Shown: positions 33,414 to 42,001, counted from the stretch's first letter. The stretch: DNA of 64,000 nt from Acidimicrobiaceae bacterium (GCA_003158855.1 PMLJ01000018.1:82165-146164); one strand, 5' to 3'. Numbers and translations are program-made. Notes: generated by a model from the letters alone, not told the origin.

Positions 33414-33419
33414 AGTGTA
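33414..33419 (-). promoter_or_regulatory. Leaderless -10 element (TACACT) for the PPOX gene
   Basis: Minus-strand TACACT, 7 nt before ATG 33406. Confidence 0.6.
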
Positions 33420-33615
33420 CGTGGCCGCGGTCGCCGCCTCCAGCCCATTGCGCCAGGCCACCGGTCCAAGCCCCGGCATGGAAGCTGATGGTCGACCACC
33501 GCGTCACACCAGCATCATGTGGGTGAGTTCGGGTCCACCCGTTGGGCGAAGGCGATCAATCAGAAGTGGTCCCGCCACTGCGGATGGACCCCCGGAAATG
33601 CGCTGACTCGAGCGG

Positions 33616-33621
33616 TATTCT
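33616..33621 (+). promoter_or_regulatory. Leaderless -10 element (TATTCT) for the VOC gene
   Basis: TATTCT, 6-nt gap, ATG 33628. Confidence 0.65.
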
Positions 33622-33627
33622 TCTCGT

Positions 33628-34059
33628 ATGAGTCGTGTCAACACGTATCTGAACTTCATGGGCAATACCGAGGAGGCTTTCACTTTCTACAGGGATGTCT
33701 TTGGGACCGACTTCGAAACTCCGATCATCCGATTCGCCGACGTGCCCGCCAACCCGGACATGCCACCTCTGACGCCAGCCGAGCAGAGCCAGATAATGCA
33801 TATCGAGCTGCCAATCACCGGTGGCCACATTCTCATGGCAACCGACATGTTGGAGTCGATGGGCCACCAGGTGAGGATCGGCAACAACACGACGATCAGT
33901 CTCGACCTCGACAGCCGGGAAGAGGCTGACCGACTCTATGACGCACTTTCGCAGGGCGCGAGCGATGCGACCGGCATGAATGACATGCCATGGGGCGCCT
34001 ATTGGGGCTGCTGTCTCGATCGTTTCGGCATTCGCTGGATGTTCAGCTACTCCAGTTGA
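33628..34059 (+). CDS. VOC superfamily protein (PhnB/YjdN-like)
   Basis: 143 residues: RVNTYLNFMGNTEEAFTFYRDVFGTDF opens the glyoxalase fold, IMHIELPITGGHILMATDML forms the next strands, and WGAYWGCCLDRFGIRWMFSYSS closes it. The PhnB/YjdN group has no settled reaction; some members bind metals and antibiotics. Monocistronic with its own leaderless promoter. Confidence 0.85.
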   Translation: MSRVNTYLNFMGNTEEAFTFYRDVFGTDFETPIIRFADVPANPDMPPLTPAEQSQIMHIELPITGGHILMATDMLESMGHQVRIGNNTTISLDLDSREEADRLYDALSQGASDATGMNDMPWGAYWGCCLDRFGIRWMFSYSS

Positions 34060-34184
34060 TTCGAGAGCCTGCCGCCAACTCGATGCCGGCTCACGTCAGG
34101 GACTTCCTCTGCACCTCCTCGCAGCCATTTGCTTGCGGCGATCGGTGCCATCATGGTCCAGGTCCGACGTACGGTCCGCAGCTC

Positions 34185-34424
34185 TCAGACTCGACCCAGT
34201 GACCCAGCGGCGACGTGGGCCTGCTCGTGACAGGACTTGCAAAGCAACTGCACGGCACGCATCTCTTCGCCGTCGGCGAAGGTCGACCGATTTTGGTGGT
34301 ACTCGGTTCCGCGCGCCTTGCAGGGTCCGTAGTGCGGGCAGCTATTGCGCGTGCATTCGCAGGTTCCCCTGGCTCGTTGCCGGACTGCTTGTTTGACGGA
34401 CTCGGAGATTGTCAAGGTTTCCAC
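34185..34424 (-). CDS. Small HNH/zinc-ribbon protein
   Basis: 79 residues. After a helical start (ISESVKQAVRQRARG) it has CECTRNSCPHYGPCKARGTEYHQNR and LLCKSCHEQAH, a Cys-rich HNH-type zinc-finger nuclease core. Five to six cysteines and the final CKSCHEQAH match the treble-clef end of HNH proteins, though the central His-His is weak (EYHQN). The GTG at 34424 abuts GGAGGG; a TTG four codons in (34412) has better spacing. A catalytic role is uncertain. Confidence 0.55.
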   Translation of the reverse strand: METLTISESVKQAVRQRARGTCECTRNSCPHYGPCKARGTEYHQNRSTFADGEEMRAVQLLCKSCHEQAHVAAGSLGRV

Positions 34425-34647
34425 CCCTCCTCACTCGATGGGTCGTTGAACTCATTGTGGCATCTCTACAATGCGAAGAGAATGATGAGTAGCAATTCCC
34501 TGATCGACGGATCGCGCAAGGGCATCGTTTGGCGGCTCAGGAAAACCATTGCGAAGGTTGTTAGGGGATTTGCGAGAGGGAGAGAGTGGTTCCCTTGTTG
34601 AACCCGGATCTGCACCGAGCTCTTGACTCAAGAACCGAGGTATCCGA

Positions 34648-35160
34648 ATGAGGCGAGGATGCGAACTTGTTCCCATCCTGATCGGGGGTGCGCTGCTGCT
34701 CGCTGCCTGTGGCTCGTCGTCACCATCAGCGTCGACCACTACATCAGCGGCGGCGACATCGTCGTCGTCAACCACGACCAGCGGCGTCACGCAAGATCTC
34801 ACCATCACACCGTCGGTACGCCACAGCCTCCTCGACGCCGCGGCGGCGTATCATCATCTCCCGGCATCCGACTACGTCGGCCTCGATGCCGGCACCACGT
34901 ACTACGCCTTTGATCCATCAACGGAACGCTTCTACGCGGCGGGCGGTCTTGATCCCAGTCCCAACTCCTTGCAGGCCCAGATCGGGGCCCAGGACGACGG
35001 TGCGTACAACTTGTTCACTAGGGCCGCCGGAGCCAGCGCTTGGACGGTCTACGACGACGGCCTGGGCGCGGCCCGGGATTCAACCTGTCCCATCGCCATC
35101 CCGGCGGCCGTCCTCGCGGCATGGAGCTGGAAGGCAAACAGCTGCTACCCACCTTCGTGA
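34648..35160 (+). CDS. Lipoprotein of unknown function
   Basis: 170 residues with a lipoprotein signal: hydrophobic VPILIGGALLLAAC with lipobox LAAC (Cys21), then a Ser/Thr-rich linker of about 30 residues. The globular part (about 55-170) has two Cys (DSTCPIAIP and ANSCYPPS) and no family I recognise. ATG 34648 is preceded by GAGG. Exported and membrane-anchored; function unknown. Confidence 0.75.
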   Translation: MRRGCELVPILIGGALLLAACGSSSPSASTTTSAAATSSSSTTTSGVTQDLTITPSVRHSLLDAAAAYHHLPASDYVGLDAGTTYYAFDPSTERFYAAGGLDPSPNSLQAQIGAQDDGAYNLFTRAAGASAWTVYDDGLGAARDSTCPIAIPAAVLAAWSWKANSCYPPS

Positions 35161-35188
35161 CGAGAACTCGACTTATCTTCTTGTGGCC

Positions 35189-35500
35189 TCAGATCTCGGA
35201 GTTGTCGAACGTATGGCCGTACGATTCCTCGCTCACCGAGATGTCGTACCACGAGTAGAACTCGTCCCGCCCCCTTTGCTGCGCTTCGAGATGATCGAGG
35301 TGCTTCGCCCATCTTCGGTGGCTTTCGAAGTCCTTGAATCGAACAACGGTGACCCGCTCCCCGTCAGGAGCGACGTAGTGCTTCTGGTCAATGAATCCCT
35401 CCATCGACGAGGCGACCATGCTCATCACACCGGCCAGTGGCTGATACTCGCGCTCCACGCCCTCTCGGAGCCGGCTGCGGAACACGGTGATTATCGTCAT
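35189..35500 (-). CDS. Antibiotic-biosynthesis-monooxygenase (ABM) domain protein
   Basis: 103 residues of the dimeric ferredoxin-like ABM fold: TIITVFRSRLREGVEREYQPLAGVMSMVASSMEGFIDQKHYVAPDGERVTVVRFKDFESHRRWAKHLDHLEAQQRGRDEFYSWYDI. Cofactor-free monooxygenases, haem-degrading enzymes and simple structural proteins share this fold. TACCTT 6 nt before ATG 35500 supports a leaderless start; the intervening GGAAGG could also serve as a ribosome site from a longer RNA. Confidence 0.85.
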   Translation of the reverse strand: MTIITVFRSRLREGVEREYQPLAGVMSMVASSMEGFIDQKHYVAPDGERVTVVRFKDFESHRRWAKHLDHLEAQQRGRDEFYSWYDISVSEESYGHTFDNSEI

Positions 35501-35506
35501 CCTTCC

Positions 35507-35512
35507 AAGGTA
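35507..35512 (-). promoter_or_regulatory. Leaderless -10 element (TACCTT) for the ABM gene
   Basis: Minus-strand TACCTT, 6 nt before ATG 35500. Confidence 0.55.
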
Positions 35513-35660
35513 CTTTCGTCAGCCGAAATGTCCACAAACGCCGAACCTTCCCTGGTTAATCCGGGCCTCGCGTAGGACTGACGTGGGAGCCGTGGTGACG
35601 ACGTGGAGTGCCCGGACCGGCGCCCCACAACTTCGCTGGTCGACGAATCCTCCGTAGGGC

Positions 35661-35666
35661 TAGTCT
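35661..35666 (+). promoter_or_regulatory. -10 element (TAGTCT) for the AIM24 gene, short-leader
   Basis: TAGTCT ends 18 nt before ATG 35685. Expected transcript start near 35673 leaves about 12 nt containing GAGGTGAT as a ribosome site. Confidence 0.5.
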
Positions 35667-35684
35667 TCGCGTGTGAGGTGATAT

Positions 35685-36491
35685 ATGACCATTGCTTGCA
35701 AAGTGACCGGTGAGTTTGCGCAGAGCATCACCTGCCAGCTCGACGCGGACCAGTCGATGTTCGCCGACGCGACGAAATTCCGCTGGAAGACAACCAACGT
35801 GGCCATCGAGACCCGACTCTCGGTTCCGGGTGGGCGCGCGGACGCCGCCAACAAGGACGCCAAGCAGAGCGGTGGGGGTTTCTTGAAGGCTGCGGTCGCC
35901 ACCGCCACTGAAGTGGGAAAGCGCGCGCTCGCCGGCCAGAGTCTCGCCTTTCAGTGGTTCACGCCAAGCGGCGGTTCGGGCCTCGTCGCGTTCGCTGGCG
36001 AAGTCCCCGGTCAGGTTCGAATCATCGAGCTTGACGAAACCATTGGCTGGCGCGCCGAGAGCCGCGCGTTCATCTGCGCGGAGGCGAGTGTCGTCTACGA
36101 CATTGACTTCACGGGTTTCAGCCTCGGTCGCCGTTCGAAGGAAGGCCTCATCTTCGAGCATTTCACAGGACGGGGCACCCTCGTCCTCGGCGGTGGCGGC
36201 AGCCTCGTTGAGTTGAACCCCGCCGCCTACGGCGGGAAGCTCCAAGTTCACGCGGGGGCCGTCGTGGCTTTCGCTGATTCGGTCTCATTCAATATTGAGC
36301 GCGTCGGCGCCTTGAACGCGCAGACCGCAATGACCGCGGTCTTCGGTGGTTCAGGCATCAATCTCATCACGCTCGCCGGCGATGGACCTGTCATACTTCA
36401 GTCAACGTTGCACCGCGAGTTCGAATCTGACGAGCACCAGGACGACAGTGCCGCAAATCCACTTCGCCAAGGGCTCCTTGGTCGACTGTAG
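35685..36491 (+). CDS. AIM24 family protein
   Basis: 268 residues. TIGR00266/AIM24 beta-helix-like fold: ITCQLDADQSMFADATKFRWKTTNVAIETRL, FQWFTPSGGSGLVAFAGEVPGQVRIIEL, AFICAEASVVYDIDF, TGRGTLVLGGGGSLVELN, LQVHAGAVVAFADSVSFNIERVG. The family is widespread, structurally related to tryptophan RNA-binding attenuator-like barrels, and functionally undefined in bacteria. GGTGAT precedes the ATG. It is followed at 18 nt by a small coiled-coil gene with a ribosome site, forming a two-gene unit that ends in a strong terminator. Confidence 0.88.
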   Translation: MTIACKVTGEFAQSITCQLDADQSMFADATKFRWKTTNVAIETRLSVPGGRADAANKDAKQSGGGFLKAAVATATEVGKRALAGQSLAFQWFTPSGGSGLVAFAGEVPGQVRIIELDETIGWRAESRAFICAEASVVYDIDFTGFSLGRRSKEGLIFEHFTGRGTLVLGGGGSLVELNPAAYGGKLQVHAGAVVAFADSVSFNIERVGALNAQTAMTAVFGGSGINLITLAGDGPVILQSTLHREFESDEHQDDSAANPLRQGLLGRL

Positions 36492-36509
36492 AGAGAAAGA
36501 AGGAGAATC

Positions 36510-36836
36510 ATGGCCCTCATGGACAAGGTAAAGGCGCAGGCGGCCCAGCTCGCCCAAAAAGCCCAGGAAGCCGGTAAAGCCGGTCAATCAAAGTTGGAGG
36601 ATGTGCAGGCGCGTCGTCGAGCCGACGTCCTGCTTCGCGAGCTCGGGGCGGCCTTCTTTGCACAGCGCACCGGAAAAGCCACCGACGACACCGCCGGCGA
36701 GATCGAGCGTTTGGTGTCCGAGCTGTCGACGTACGAGAGCGAGCACGGTCCGCTCGGCGCATCCGACTCCGCCGAGCAGGACGCCGGAACCGGTGAAGAG
36801 CCCGAGACTCCTCCAGAAGGTGGATTCAAGCTCTAA
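36510..36836 (+). CDS. Small coiled-coil protein (actinobacterial conserved hypothetical)
   Basis: 108 residues, ribosome site GAAGGAG before ATG. A long amphipathic helix rich in Ala, Gln and Lys (DKVKAQAAQLAQKAQEAGKAGQSKLEDVQARRRADVLLRELGAAFFAQRTG) is followed by an acidic disordered tail. Similar short proteins are common in actinobacteria and lack an assigned role. The AIM24 neighbour suggests a joint function. Confidence 0.75.
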   Translation: MALMDKVKAQAAQLAQKAQEAGKAGQSKLEDVQARRRADVLLRELGAAFFAQRTGKATDDTAGEIERLVSELSTYESEHGPLGASDSAEQDAGTGEEPETPPEGGFKL

Positions 36837-36844
36837 CCCTTGAA

Positions 36845-36890
36845 CGAGCCGCCCCGCCCACTCCGTGTTGGGAATGGGCGGGGCGGCTCG
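36845..36890 (+). terminator. Strong hairpin after the AIM24 operon
   Basis: 16-bp perfect arms (36845-36860 and 36875-36890, CGAGCCGCCCCGCCCA-type) around a 14-nt loop. The downstream T run is short (CATTTT), so termination efficiency is uncertain. Confidence 0.7.
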
Positions 36891-36934
36891 CGCCATTTTC
36901 CGAAGATTCCATCCGCTTGGTAAAGGAGCCAATG

Positions 36935-36940
36935 TAGATT
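36935..36940 (+). promoter_or_regulatory. Leaderless -10 element (TAGATT) for the DinB gene
   Basis: TAGATT, 6-nt gap, ATG 36947. Confidence 0.65.
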
Positions 36941-36946
36941 GACACC

Positions 36947-37459
36947 ATGTCGTCAGAGGCAACGTGTGCAGTATGCGGCTTCCAATGGAGCGCCATCTCC
37001 GCCTCGCAGATTCCTCAACGTGTGAAGGCCGCGACCGACTCGTTCATCGACGTGGTCCTGGCAGCCGGTCCCAAGGTTGACAAGCGTCCGGCGCCCGAGA
37101 GATGGTCGATCCTCGAGTACGGGGCCCACTTGCGTGACGTGCTCATCTCGATACGCGAGCGCATAGTCACGGCCTCGATCGAGGACGAGCCCACCGGTGG
37201 CGCGATCCACCGTGAGGAGCGGGTATCCCTCGGGTTCTACAAACTCGATTCGCCCGCGGATGTCGCGAGCGAGCTCGCCGCGCTTTCAGCCCTCTTCGTG
37301 AGGACGTTCCGGGCACTCCCGCCAAGCTTCGGGACGCGTGAGTTCGTCTACAGTCCCGTCACGCCGGCCAAGGTGACGATCCTGTGGGCCGGCGCGCAGG
37401 CCCTTCACGAGTGCGAGCACCATCTCGGCGACATTCGAGACAATCTCGCGCTGCTGTAG
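36947..37459 (+). CDS. DinB-family protein with N-terminal CxxCGF motif
   Basis: 170 residues. CAVCGFQW at 7-14, then a four-helix DinB bundle: APERWSILEYGAHLRDVLISIRERI, FYKLDSPADVASELAALSALFVRTFRALP and ALHECEHHLGDIRDNLALL. The three conserved metal-ligand histidines appear as His in YGAHLRD and the His pair of ECEHHLGDI. DinB/YfiT relatives are thiol-dependent (mycothiol in actinobacteria) transferases. The CxxCGF start is shared with the broken DinB gene at 44 kb, so they form a subfamily. Confidence 0.85.
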   Translation: MSSEATCAVCGFQWSAISASQIPQRVKAATDSFIDVVLAAGPKVDKRPAPERWSILEYGAHLRDVLISIRERIVTASIEDEPTGGAIHREERVSLGFYKLDSPADVASELAALSALFVRTFRALPPSFGTREFVYSPVTPAKVTILWAGAQALHECEHHLGDIRDNLALL

Positions 37460-37530
37460 CCACGCGAACCGGGCGCGGATCCGAACTGCGAAATCTCGTC
37501 AGGTGTCGTGTGGGTTGAATGTGATCCCGG

Positions 37531-38997
37531 TTAACCCCTCGACGGTTGCTTCCACAGGGGTTGAGGCAGAGGGCTGTGGTCTTGGACGATCTTCTCGATC
37601 CGGCGAGCCGCTTCGATGATCGTCCACTCGCTGTTGGGCCGTCCGACAATCGCCAGCCCGATTGGAAGCCCGTGAACGAGTCCCACGGGAAGGCACATGA
37701 TCGGCCAGCCCGCGATGGCGGGCGCCTGCGTCACGGGGCTGGCGGGCCCGGGGTGCACGCCCACGACGAGGTCGCTCTTCCAGCTCGGTCCGTACGCGGG
37801 AGCGATGACGACATCCACTCCTTCCAGACCGGGCCCCAGACAGGCGTCGATCGCCCACGCGACATTGCGCGCCCGAGCGTCGGCGTAGACCGGTCCGCTG
37901 CGCCCACCCGTCTTGACGGCGTCAATGAAGTACTCGTGTCCGAAGTAGAACTGCTCGCGTTCACGATGCTCGTCCTCGTAGGCAATGACGTCGGCCAACG
38001 AACGCACGCCGCTTCCGGGTCGGTCTTCGAGGTACGCGCCGAGGTCGTCGAGCAGCTCGGCGAAAAGGACGATCCCCTCGTCATTGCCTTCCTCCACACC
38101 GGGTAGCGCGAGCTCGCGCTCGGGGATGGTGAGGCCGCCCGCGCGAAGCGCACCGACCACTTCGTCAAAGAGCTGATCCGTTTTGGGGTGTCCCGTGCGC
38201 CAGTTCGACGCGACCACCATCGATGGCGTCAGGCTCACCTGGGGCTCTAGGTCTAGCGCCAGCACGCTGTACAGAAGTGCCACATCATCAACGGTCCGGC
38301 CCATCGGTCCGAGGCTGTCCTGACTCGCGCTGATCGGGACCACGTATTTGGCGGGCACCCTGCCAACGGTCGGCTTCAGTCCGACTACGCCGTTGATCGA
38401 CGAGGGGCAGATGATCGAACCGTCGGTTTCAGTGCCAACCGCGAGAGGGGCGAGTCCGGCGGCGAGCGCCGCGCCGGAGCCCGACGAGGACCCGCCTGCC
38501 GAACGGTCGAGTGCCCATGGGTTGGCGACGAGGCCGGCGCTCGCAGAAAACCCGCTGGTGGAACGCGGGGAGCGTATGTTCGCCCATTGGCTGAGATTGG
38601 TGCTGGCGAGGATGATCGCGCCGGCGTCGCGAAGCCGCGCAACCAACGGAGCGTCGCGGCTCGGTCGGCCGATGAGCGCCGTTGAGCCCGCCAAGCACGG
38701 AAGTCCAATCGCTTCGATGTTGTCCTTGATCAAGACCGGGATTCCGTGAAGAGCCCCGCGCGTAATTCCCGACGCGCGCTCCCGGTCGCGTTCTTCGGCC
38801 ACCTCGCGCGCATCCGGCGCCACTGCGGCGATTGCGTTGAGCGCAATGTGGGTTCCGGCGGCGTCGATCGCCTTGATGCGCTGGAGGAGCACGTCAACCA
38901 GTTGAACCGAGGTGACGTCGCCCGCATCAAGAAGCGCCAGGGTCTCCGTCGCGGAGAGGAACGCGAGCGCAGCGCTACTTGGGTGGGGATCGTTCAT
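37531..38997 (-). CDS. Amidase (amidase-signature family)
   Basis: 488 residues. Catalytic Lys in PVLIKDNIEAIGLPCLAGS near 90, the signature GGSSSGSGAALAAGLAPLAVGTETDGSI with the cis-Ser and nucleophile Ser, and GVVGLKPTVGRVP. C-terminal PAIAGWPIMCLPVGLVHGLPIGLAIVG is typical of the long amidases. Substrate unknown; the GatCAB-type partners are absent, so tRNA amidation is not indicated. ATG 38997 is placed 6 nt after TAGTCT. Confidence 0.9.
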   Translation of the reverse strand: MNDPHPSSAALAFLSATETLALLDAGDVTSVQLVDVLLQRIKAIDAAGTHIALNAIAAVAPDAREVAEERDRERASGITRGALHGIPVLIKDNIEAIGLPCLAGSTALIGRPSRDAPLVARLRDAGAIILASTNLSQWANIRSPRSTSGFSASAGLVANPWALDRSAGGSSSGSGAALAAGLAPLAVGTETDGSIICPSSINGVVGLKPTVGRVPAKYVVPISASQDSLGPMGRTVDDVALLYSVLALDLEPQVSLTPSMVVASNWRTGHPKTDQLFDEVVGALRAGGLTIPERELALPGVEEGNDEGIVLFAELLDDLGAYLEDRPGSGVRSLADVIAYEDEHREREQFYFGHEYFIDAVKTGGRSGPVYADARARNVAWAIDACLGPGLEGVDVVIAPAYGPSWKSDLVVGVHPGPASPVTQAPAIAGWPIMCLPVGLVHGLPIGLAIVGRPNSEWTIIEAARRIEKIVQDHSPLPQPLWKQPSRG

Positions 38998-39003
38998 CCA
39001 CCA

Positions 39004-39009
39004 AGACTA
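39004..39009 (-). promoter_or_regulatory. Leaderless -10 element (TAGTCT) for the amidase gene
   Basis: Minus-strand TAGTCT, 6-nt gap, ATG 38997. Confidence 0.65.
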
Positions 39010-39059
39010 GGAGGGGCACGCCTGTGAATCTCCGGGTCCGTATCGACCCGCCGCGGCCC

Positions 39060-39081
39060 GGAGGCGCCAAGTGGCGCCTCC
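39060..39081. promoter_or_regulatory. 22-nt palindrome in the amidase/dat intergenic region
   Basis: GGAGGCGCCA (39060-39069), 2-nt centre AG, TGGCGCCTCC (39072-39081). No T tract, so an operator or RNA hairpin rather than a terminator. Confidence 0.35.
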
Positions 39082-39205
39082 CAAGAGGTGCGCACGTTCC
39101 CGGCGCGGTCCCATCGCCGTCGCACGAGAGTCGGGCCATGGTTACGGGTGGACGACGTCGCGTCGTCACGATGCGGACCCGGGATTCACCGGTCCCCTCG
39201 GTGGC

Positions 39206-39211
39206 TATACT
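39206..39211 (+). promoter_or_regulatory. Candidate -10 element (TATACT) of the dat-ddc operon
   Basis: Close to consensus, 67 nt before ATG 39278, implying a leader of about 60 nt with GAGAGGAA as ribosome site. Confidence 0.4.
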
Positions 39212-39277
39212 TCAAAACTCCAATATTTCGAGCAACACTGCCCGCAGCGATCGCTCCCCACCCGAGAGGAATCCGCA

Positions 39278-40522
39278 ATGAACCCATTCGAGGAAATCGA
39301 ATCAAACGTTCGCTACTACTGCCGGCGTTGGCCCGCCGTCTTCTCCTCGGCACTCGGATCAACGCTCGTGGACGAGCGCGGCACCGAGTACCTGGACTTC
39401 TTCGCGGGCGCCGGGGCCCTCTCGTACGGGCACAACAATCCCGCCCTGATCGAGGTCGCCATAGAGCACCTACGCGCGGGCAAGCTGCTGCACAGCCTCG
39501 ACACCTTCACCGTCGAAAAGCGCCGGTTCCTCGAGGCGATGCAGCGCCACATCCTCGCCCCGCGCCAACTGGACATGGTTGTCCAGACGGTCGGGCCAAC
39601 GGGCGCCACCGCGGTCGAGGCCGCGCTGCAGCTGGCTCAGCGCATCACCGGCAATCGGGCCATTGTCGGCTTCGCCGGGAGTTATCACGGGATGACCTAC
39701 CGGGCCGCATCGATCTCGGCGTCGATGGCCGGACGAAAGACCAGCGCGCACCTAAAGGAGTTCGTGGCGTTGCCCTTCGTCGATCACGTCAGCGAAGCGG
39801 ACCTCGAACTACTCCACCAGACCCTTCAATCGACGATAGACGGCGAGCCAATCGGTGCCGTCATCATCGAGCCGACCCAAGGCGAGGGCGGTGCACGTCC
39901 CTTCGACCCCTTGTACCTGCGCGCGATCCGCGAGCGCTGCAGCGAACTCGGCATCCTCGTCATCGCCGATGAGGTGCAGGCGGGCGTAGGAAGGACCGGT
40001 CCGTTCTTCTCCTTCGAGGGCTCGGCGCTCGACCCGGACATCATCTGCGTGTCGAAGGCAATCAGCGGCCTCGGGCTGCCGATGGCGCTCAACCTCGTGC
40101 GGCGAAGCCTCGACACGTGGGACCCCGGTGAGTTCTCAGGCACGTTCCGCGGCAACAACCTGGCGTTCGCGACCTCAGCGGCCATGCTCGAGACGTACTG
40201 GGCCGACTCGGACCTCGAAAAGAACACCGAGCATCGCGGCCGCGCCGTGCGATCCGCCCTCGATGAGATCTCCAACCAGTTCGGCAATGGCCGATTCGTC
40301 GTGCGTGGAAACGGCCTCTTGTGCGGCCTCGACGTGGGCGACACTCGGCTCGCCGCGAACATTGCCCAGGCTGCTTTCGAGCGTCGACTGATAGTCGAAA
40401 CCTGCGGCGCGGGCGACACCACCGTGAAGCTGCTGCCACCGATCGTAATCGACGAGGATGAACTGACCAATGGACTCGCGAGGCTCGGTGACGCCGTCGC
40501 CGAGGCCCACTCGGCACGTTGA
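39278..40522 (+). CDS. dat: Diaminobutyrate--2-oxoglutarate aminotransferase (Dat/EctB-like)
   Basis: 414-residue class III aminotransferase. Seen: DERGTEYLDFFAGAGALSYGHNNP, VQTVGPTGATAVEAALQLAQ, GFAGSYHGMTYRA, IIEPTQGEGGARPFDP, LVIADEVQAGVGRTGPFF and the PLP lysine in ICVSKAISG. This pattern is that of L-2,4-diaminobutyrate transaminases, which form diaminobutyrate from aspartate semialdehyde and glutamate. ATG 39278 has AGAGGAATCC upstream. The next gene, overlapping by 4 nt, is a diaminobutyrate-decarboxylase-like enzyme, which points to 1,3-diaminopropane. Ectoine genes ectA and ectC are absent. Confidence 0.85.
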   Translation: MNPFEEIESNVRYYCRRWPAVFSSALGSTLVDERGTEYLDFFAGAGALSYGHNNPALIEVAIEHLRAGKLLHSLDTFTVEKRRFLEAMQRHILAPRQLDMVVQTVGPTGATAVEAALQLAQRITGNRAIVGFAGSYHGMTYRAASISASMAGRKTSAHLKEFVALPFVDHVSEADLELLHQTLQSTIDGEPIGAVIIEPTQGEGGARPFDPLYLRAIRERCSELGILVIADEVQAGVGRTGPFFSFEGSALDPDIICVSKAISGLGLPMALNLVRRSLDTWDPGEFSGTFRGNNLAFATSAAMLETYWADSDLEKNTEHRGRAVRSALDEISNQFGNGRFVVRGNGLLCGLDVGDTRLAANIAQAAFERRLIVETCGAGDTTVKLLPPIVIDEDELTNGLARLGDAVAEAHSAR

Positions 40523-41964
40523 ACGACGCACCGGATTGGCGCGACCTCGTGGTCACCATTGACGAGCACGGGCTCCAAGTCCTCGCACGCGCAGCGGTCG
40601 AGGCGATCGAGAGCCTGCGGCGCCCGGCCGGTCCACGATCGGACCTTTCCCCGATCGCCCTGCATCAACTCATCGCGACGCTCGAGATCTGTCCCGACGA
40701 CGGCGTGGGACTCCCCGACGTCCTGAGGGATCTCGGTTCCCTGGTGTGGGCCCACAGCGTGGTGCCCAGCGACCCCGCCTGCGTGGCGCACCTGCACCCT
40801 CCGGTACTCGTGCCCGCCGTCGTGACCGAACTCGCCATTGCAGCGTCGAATCAGTCGATGGATTCGTGGGACCAATCGCCCGCGGCGACCGAGGTGGAAC
40901 TGCGTCTCATGGCTTGGCTGGCCAGCCTTCTGGGGATGCCCGAGACCGGTTCGGGCATCATGACATCGGGCGGAACTGCCTCGAACGTCCTCGCCATCAC
41001 GCTCGCCCGGTCGTGGGCGGCGGCGAAGTTGGGCGTCGACGTCTTGAAGAGCGGTCTGCCCCCGGAGGCGTCGAGCTGGCGTATCATCTGTTCCGACCAG
41101 GCCCATTTCTCGGTCCAACGCGCTTCGGCGCAGCTTGGTCTCGGCCGTGACGCCGTTGTCGCGGTGGCGACGGATTCTTCGGGTTCAATGGACGTCGCTG
41201 CGCTCGACGAGACGCTGTCGCGTCTGCTTCGCGACGGCGGAGTGCCAATTGCCATCGTCGCCACCGCCGGAACGACGGACCTAGGCGTAATTGATCCCCT
41301 CGGTGAGATCGCCGTGCGCGCCAGTCGCCACGACGCGTGGTTTCACGTCGACGCGGCGGTCGCTGGGGCCTTCATGCTTTCCGACCGTCTTCGTCCGAGC
41401 CTGGCGGGGATTGAACTCGCCGACTCGGTGACGATTGACTTCCACAAACTCTGGTGGCAGCCTTTCAACGCCAGCGCCCTCGTCGTTCGAGACGTCGACC
41501 GATTCGATCTGCTCCGGGTGAGATCGAACTACCTCGACCGCGGCGACGAGCTGGAAGGAATGGTGAATCTGGTCGGACGCTCGCTCGACACGTCGCGTCG
41601 CTTCGACGCGGCGAAGGTCGTTGCGACGCTTCAGACCCTGGGCCGCCACGCGCTCGGCGAGATGCTCGAGTACCTCGTTGATCTCGCGCACTACGCGGGC
41701 ATGGTCGTCGAGGCCCATCCGCAACTCGAGCTCGTCGCGCCCACCGCGTCGATAACGTGCGTCTTCGACGCCCCCGGCGCCAGCGTCGACGACCTGCGAA
41801 ACGTCCAGCAACGCCTGCTCGCCAAGGGAGAGATGGTGCTCGGACGTACGGAGATCAAGGGACGCGCCGCCCTGAAGTTCACCTTCATGAACCCCCTCTC
41901 CACCAAGGACGACGTCAAACGTCTCGTCGGCATGGTGGTGGACGAACTCAACGCCATTTGCTAG
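40519..41964 (+). CDS. ddc: PLP-dependent group II decarboxylase, probable L-2,4-diaminobutyrate decarboxylase
   Basis: 481 residues, TTG start overlapping the dat stop (TTGA). AHLHPPVLVPAVVTELAIAASNQSMDSWDQSPAATEVE and MTSGGTASNVLAITLARSWAA build the PLP pocket; WFHVDAAVAGAFM provides the Asp, and SVTIDFHKLWWQPFNASALVVRD the PLP lysine. This resembles the Acinetobacter/Enterobacter Ddc family that releases CO2 from diaminobutyrate to give 1,3-diaminopropane, a polyamine or siderophore building block. Aspartate or aromatic decarboxylases are related alternatives, but the tight coupling to dat favours Ddc. Confidence 0.82.
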   Translation: MNDAPDWRDLVVTIDEHGLQVLARAAVEAIESLRRPAGPRSDLSPIALHQLIATLEICPDDGVGLPDVLRDLGSLVWAHSVVPSDPACVAHLHPPVLVPAVVTELAIAASNQSMDSWDQSPAATEVELRLMAWLASLLGMPETGSGIMTSGGTASNVLAITLARSWAAAKLGVDVLKSGLPPEASSWRIICSDQAHFSVQRASAQLGLGRDAVVAVATDSSGSMDVAALDETLSRLLRDGGVPIAIVATAGTTDLGVIDPLGEIAVRASRHDAWFHVDAAVAGAFMLSDRLRPSLAGIELADSVTIDFHKLWWQPFNASALVVRDVDRFDLLRVRSNYLDRGDELEGMVNLVGRSLDTSRRFDAAKVVATLQTLGRHALGEMLEYLVDLAHYAGMVVEAHPQLELVAPTASITCVFDAPGASVDDLRNVQQRLLAKGEMVLGRTEIKGRAALKFTFMNPLSTKDDVKRLVGMVVDELNAIC

Positions 41965-42001
41965 CGCGTTCGAACGACGGAGACGTCGGGCCCGTTCGCG
42001 C

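Noticed and set aside
39278-41964. Ectoine biosynthesis locus because of the EctB-like aminotransferase
   Set aside because: No ectA or ectC; the overlapping partner is a decarboxylase, which points to diaminopropane instead.
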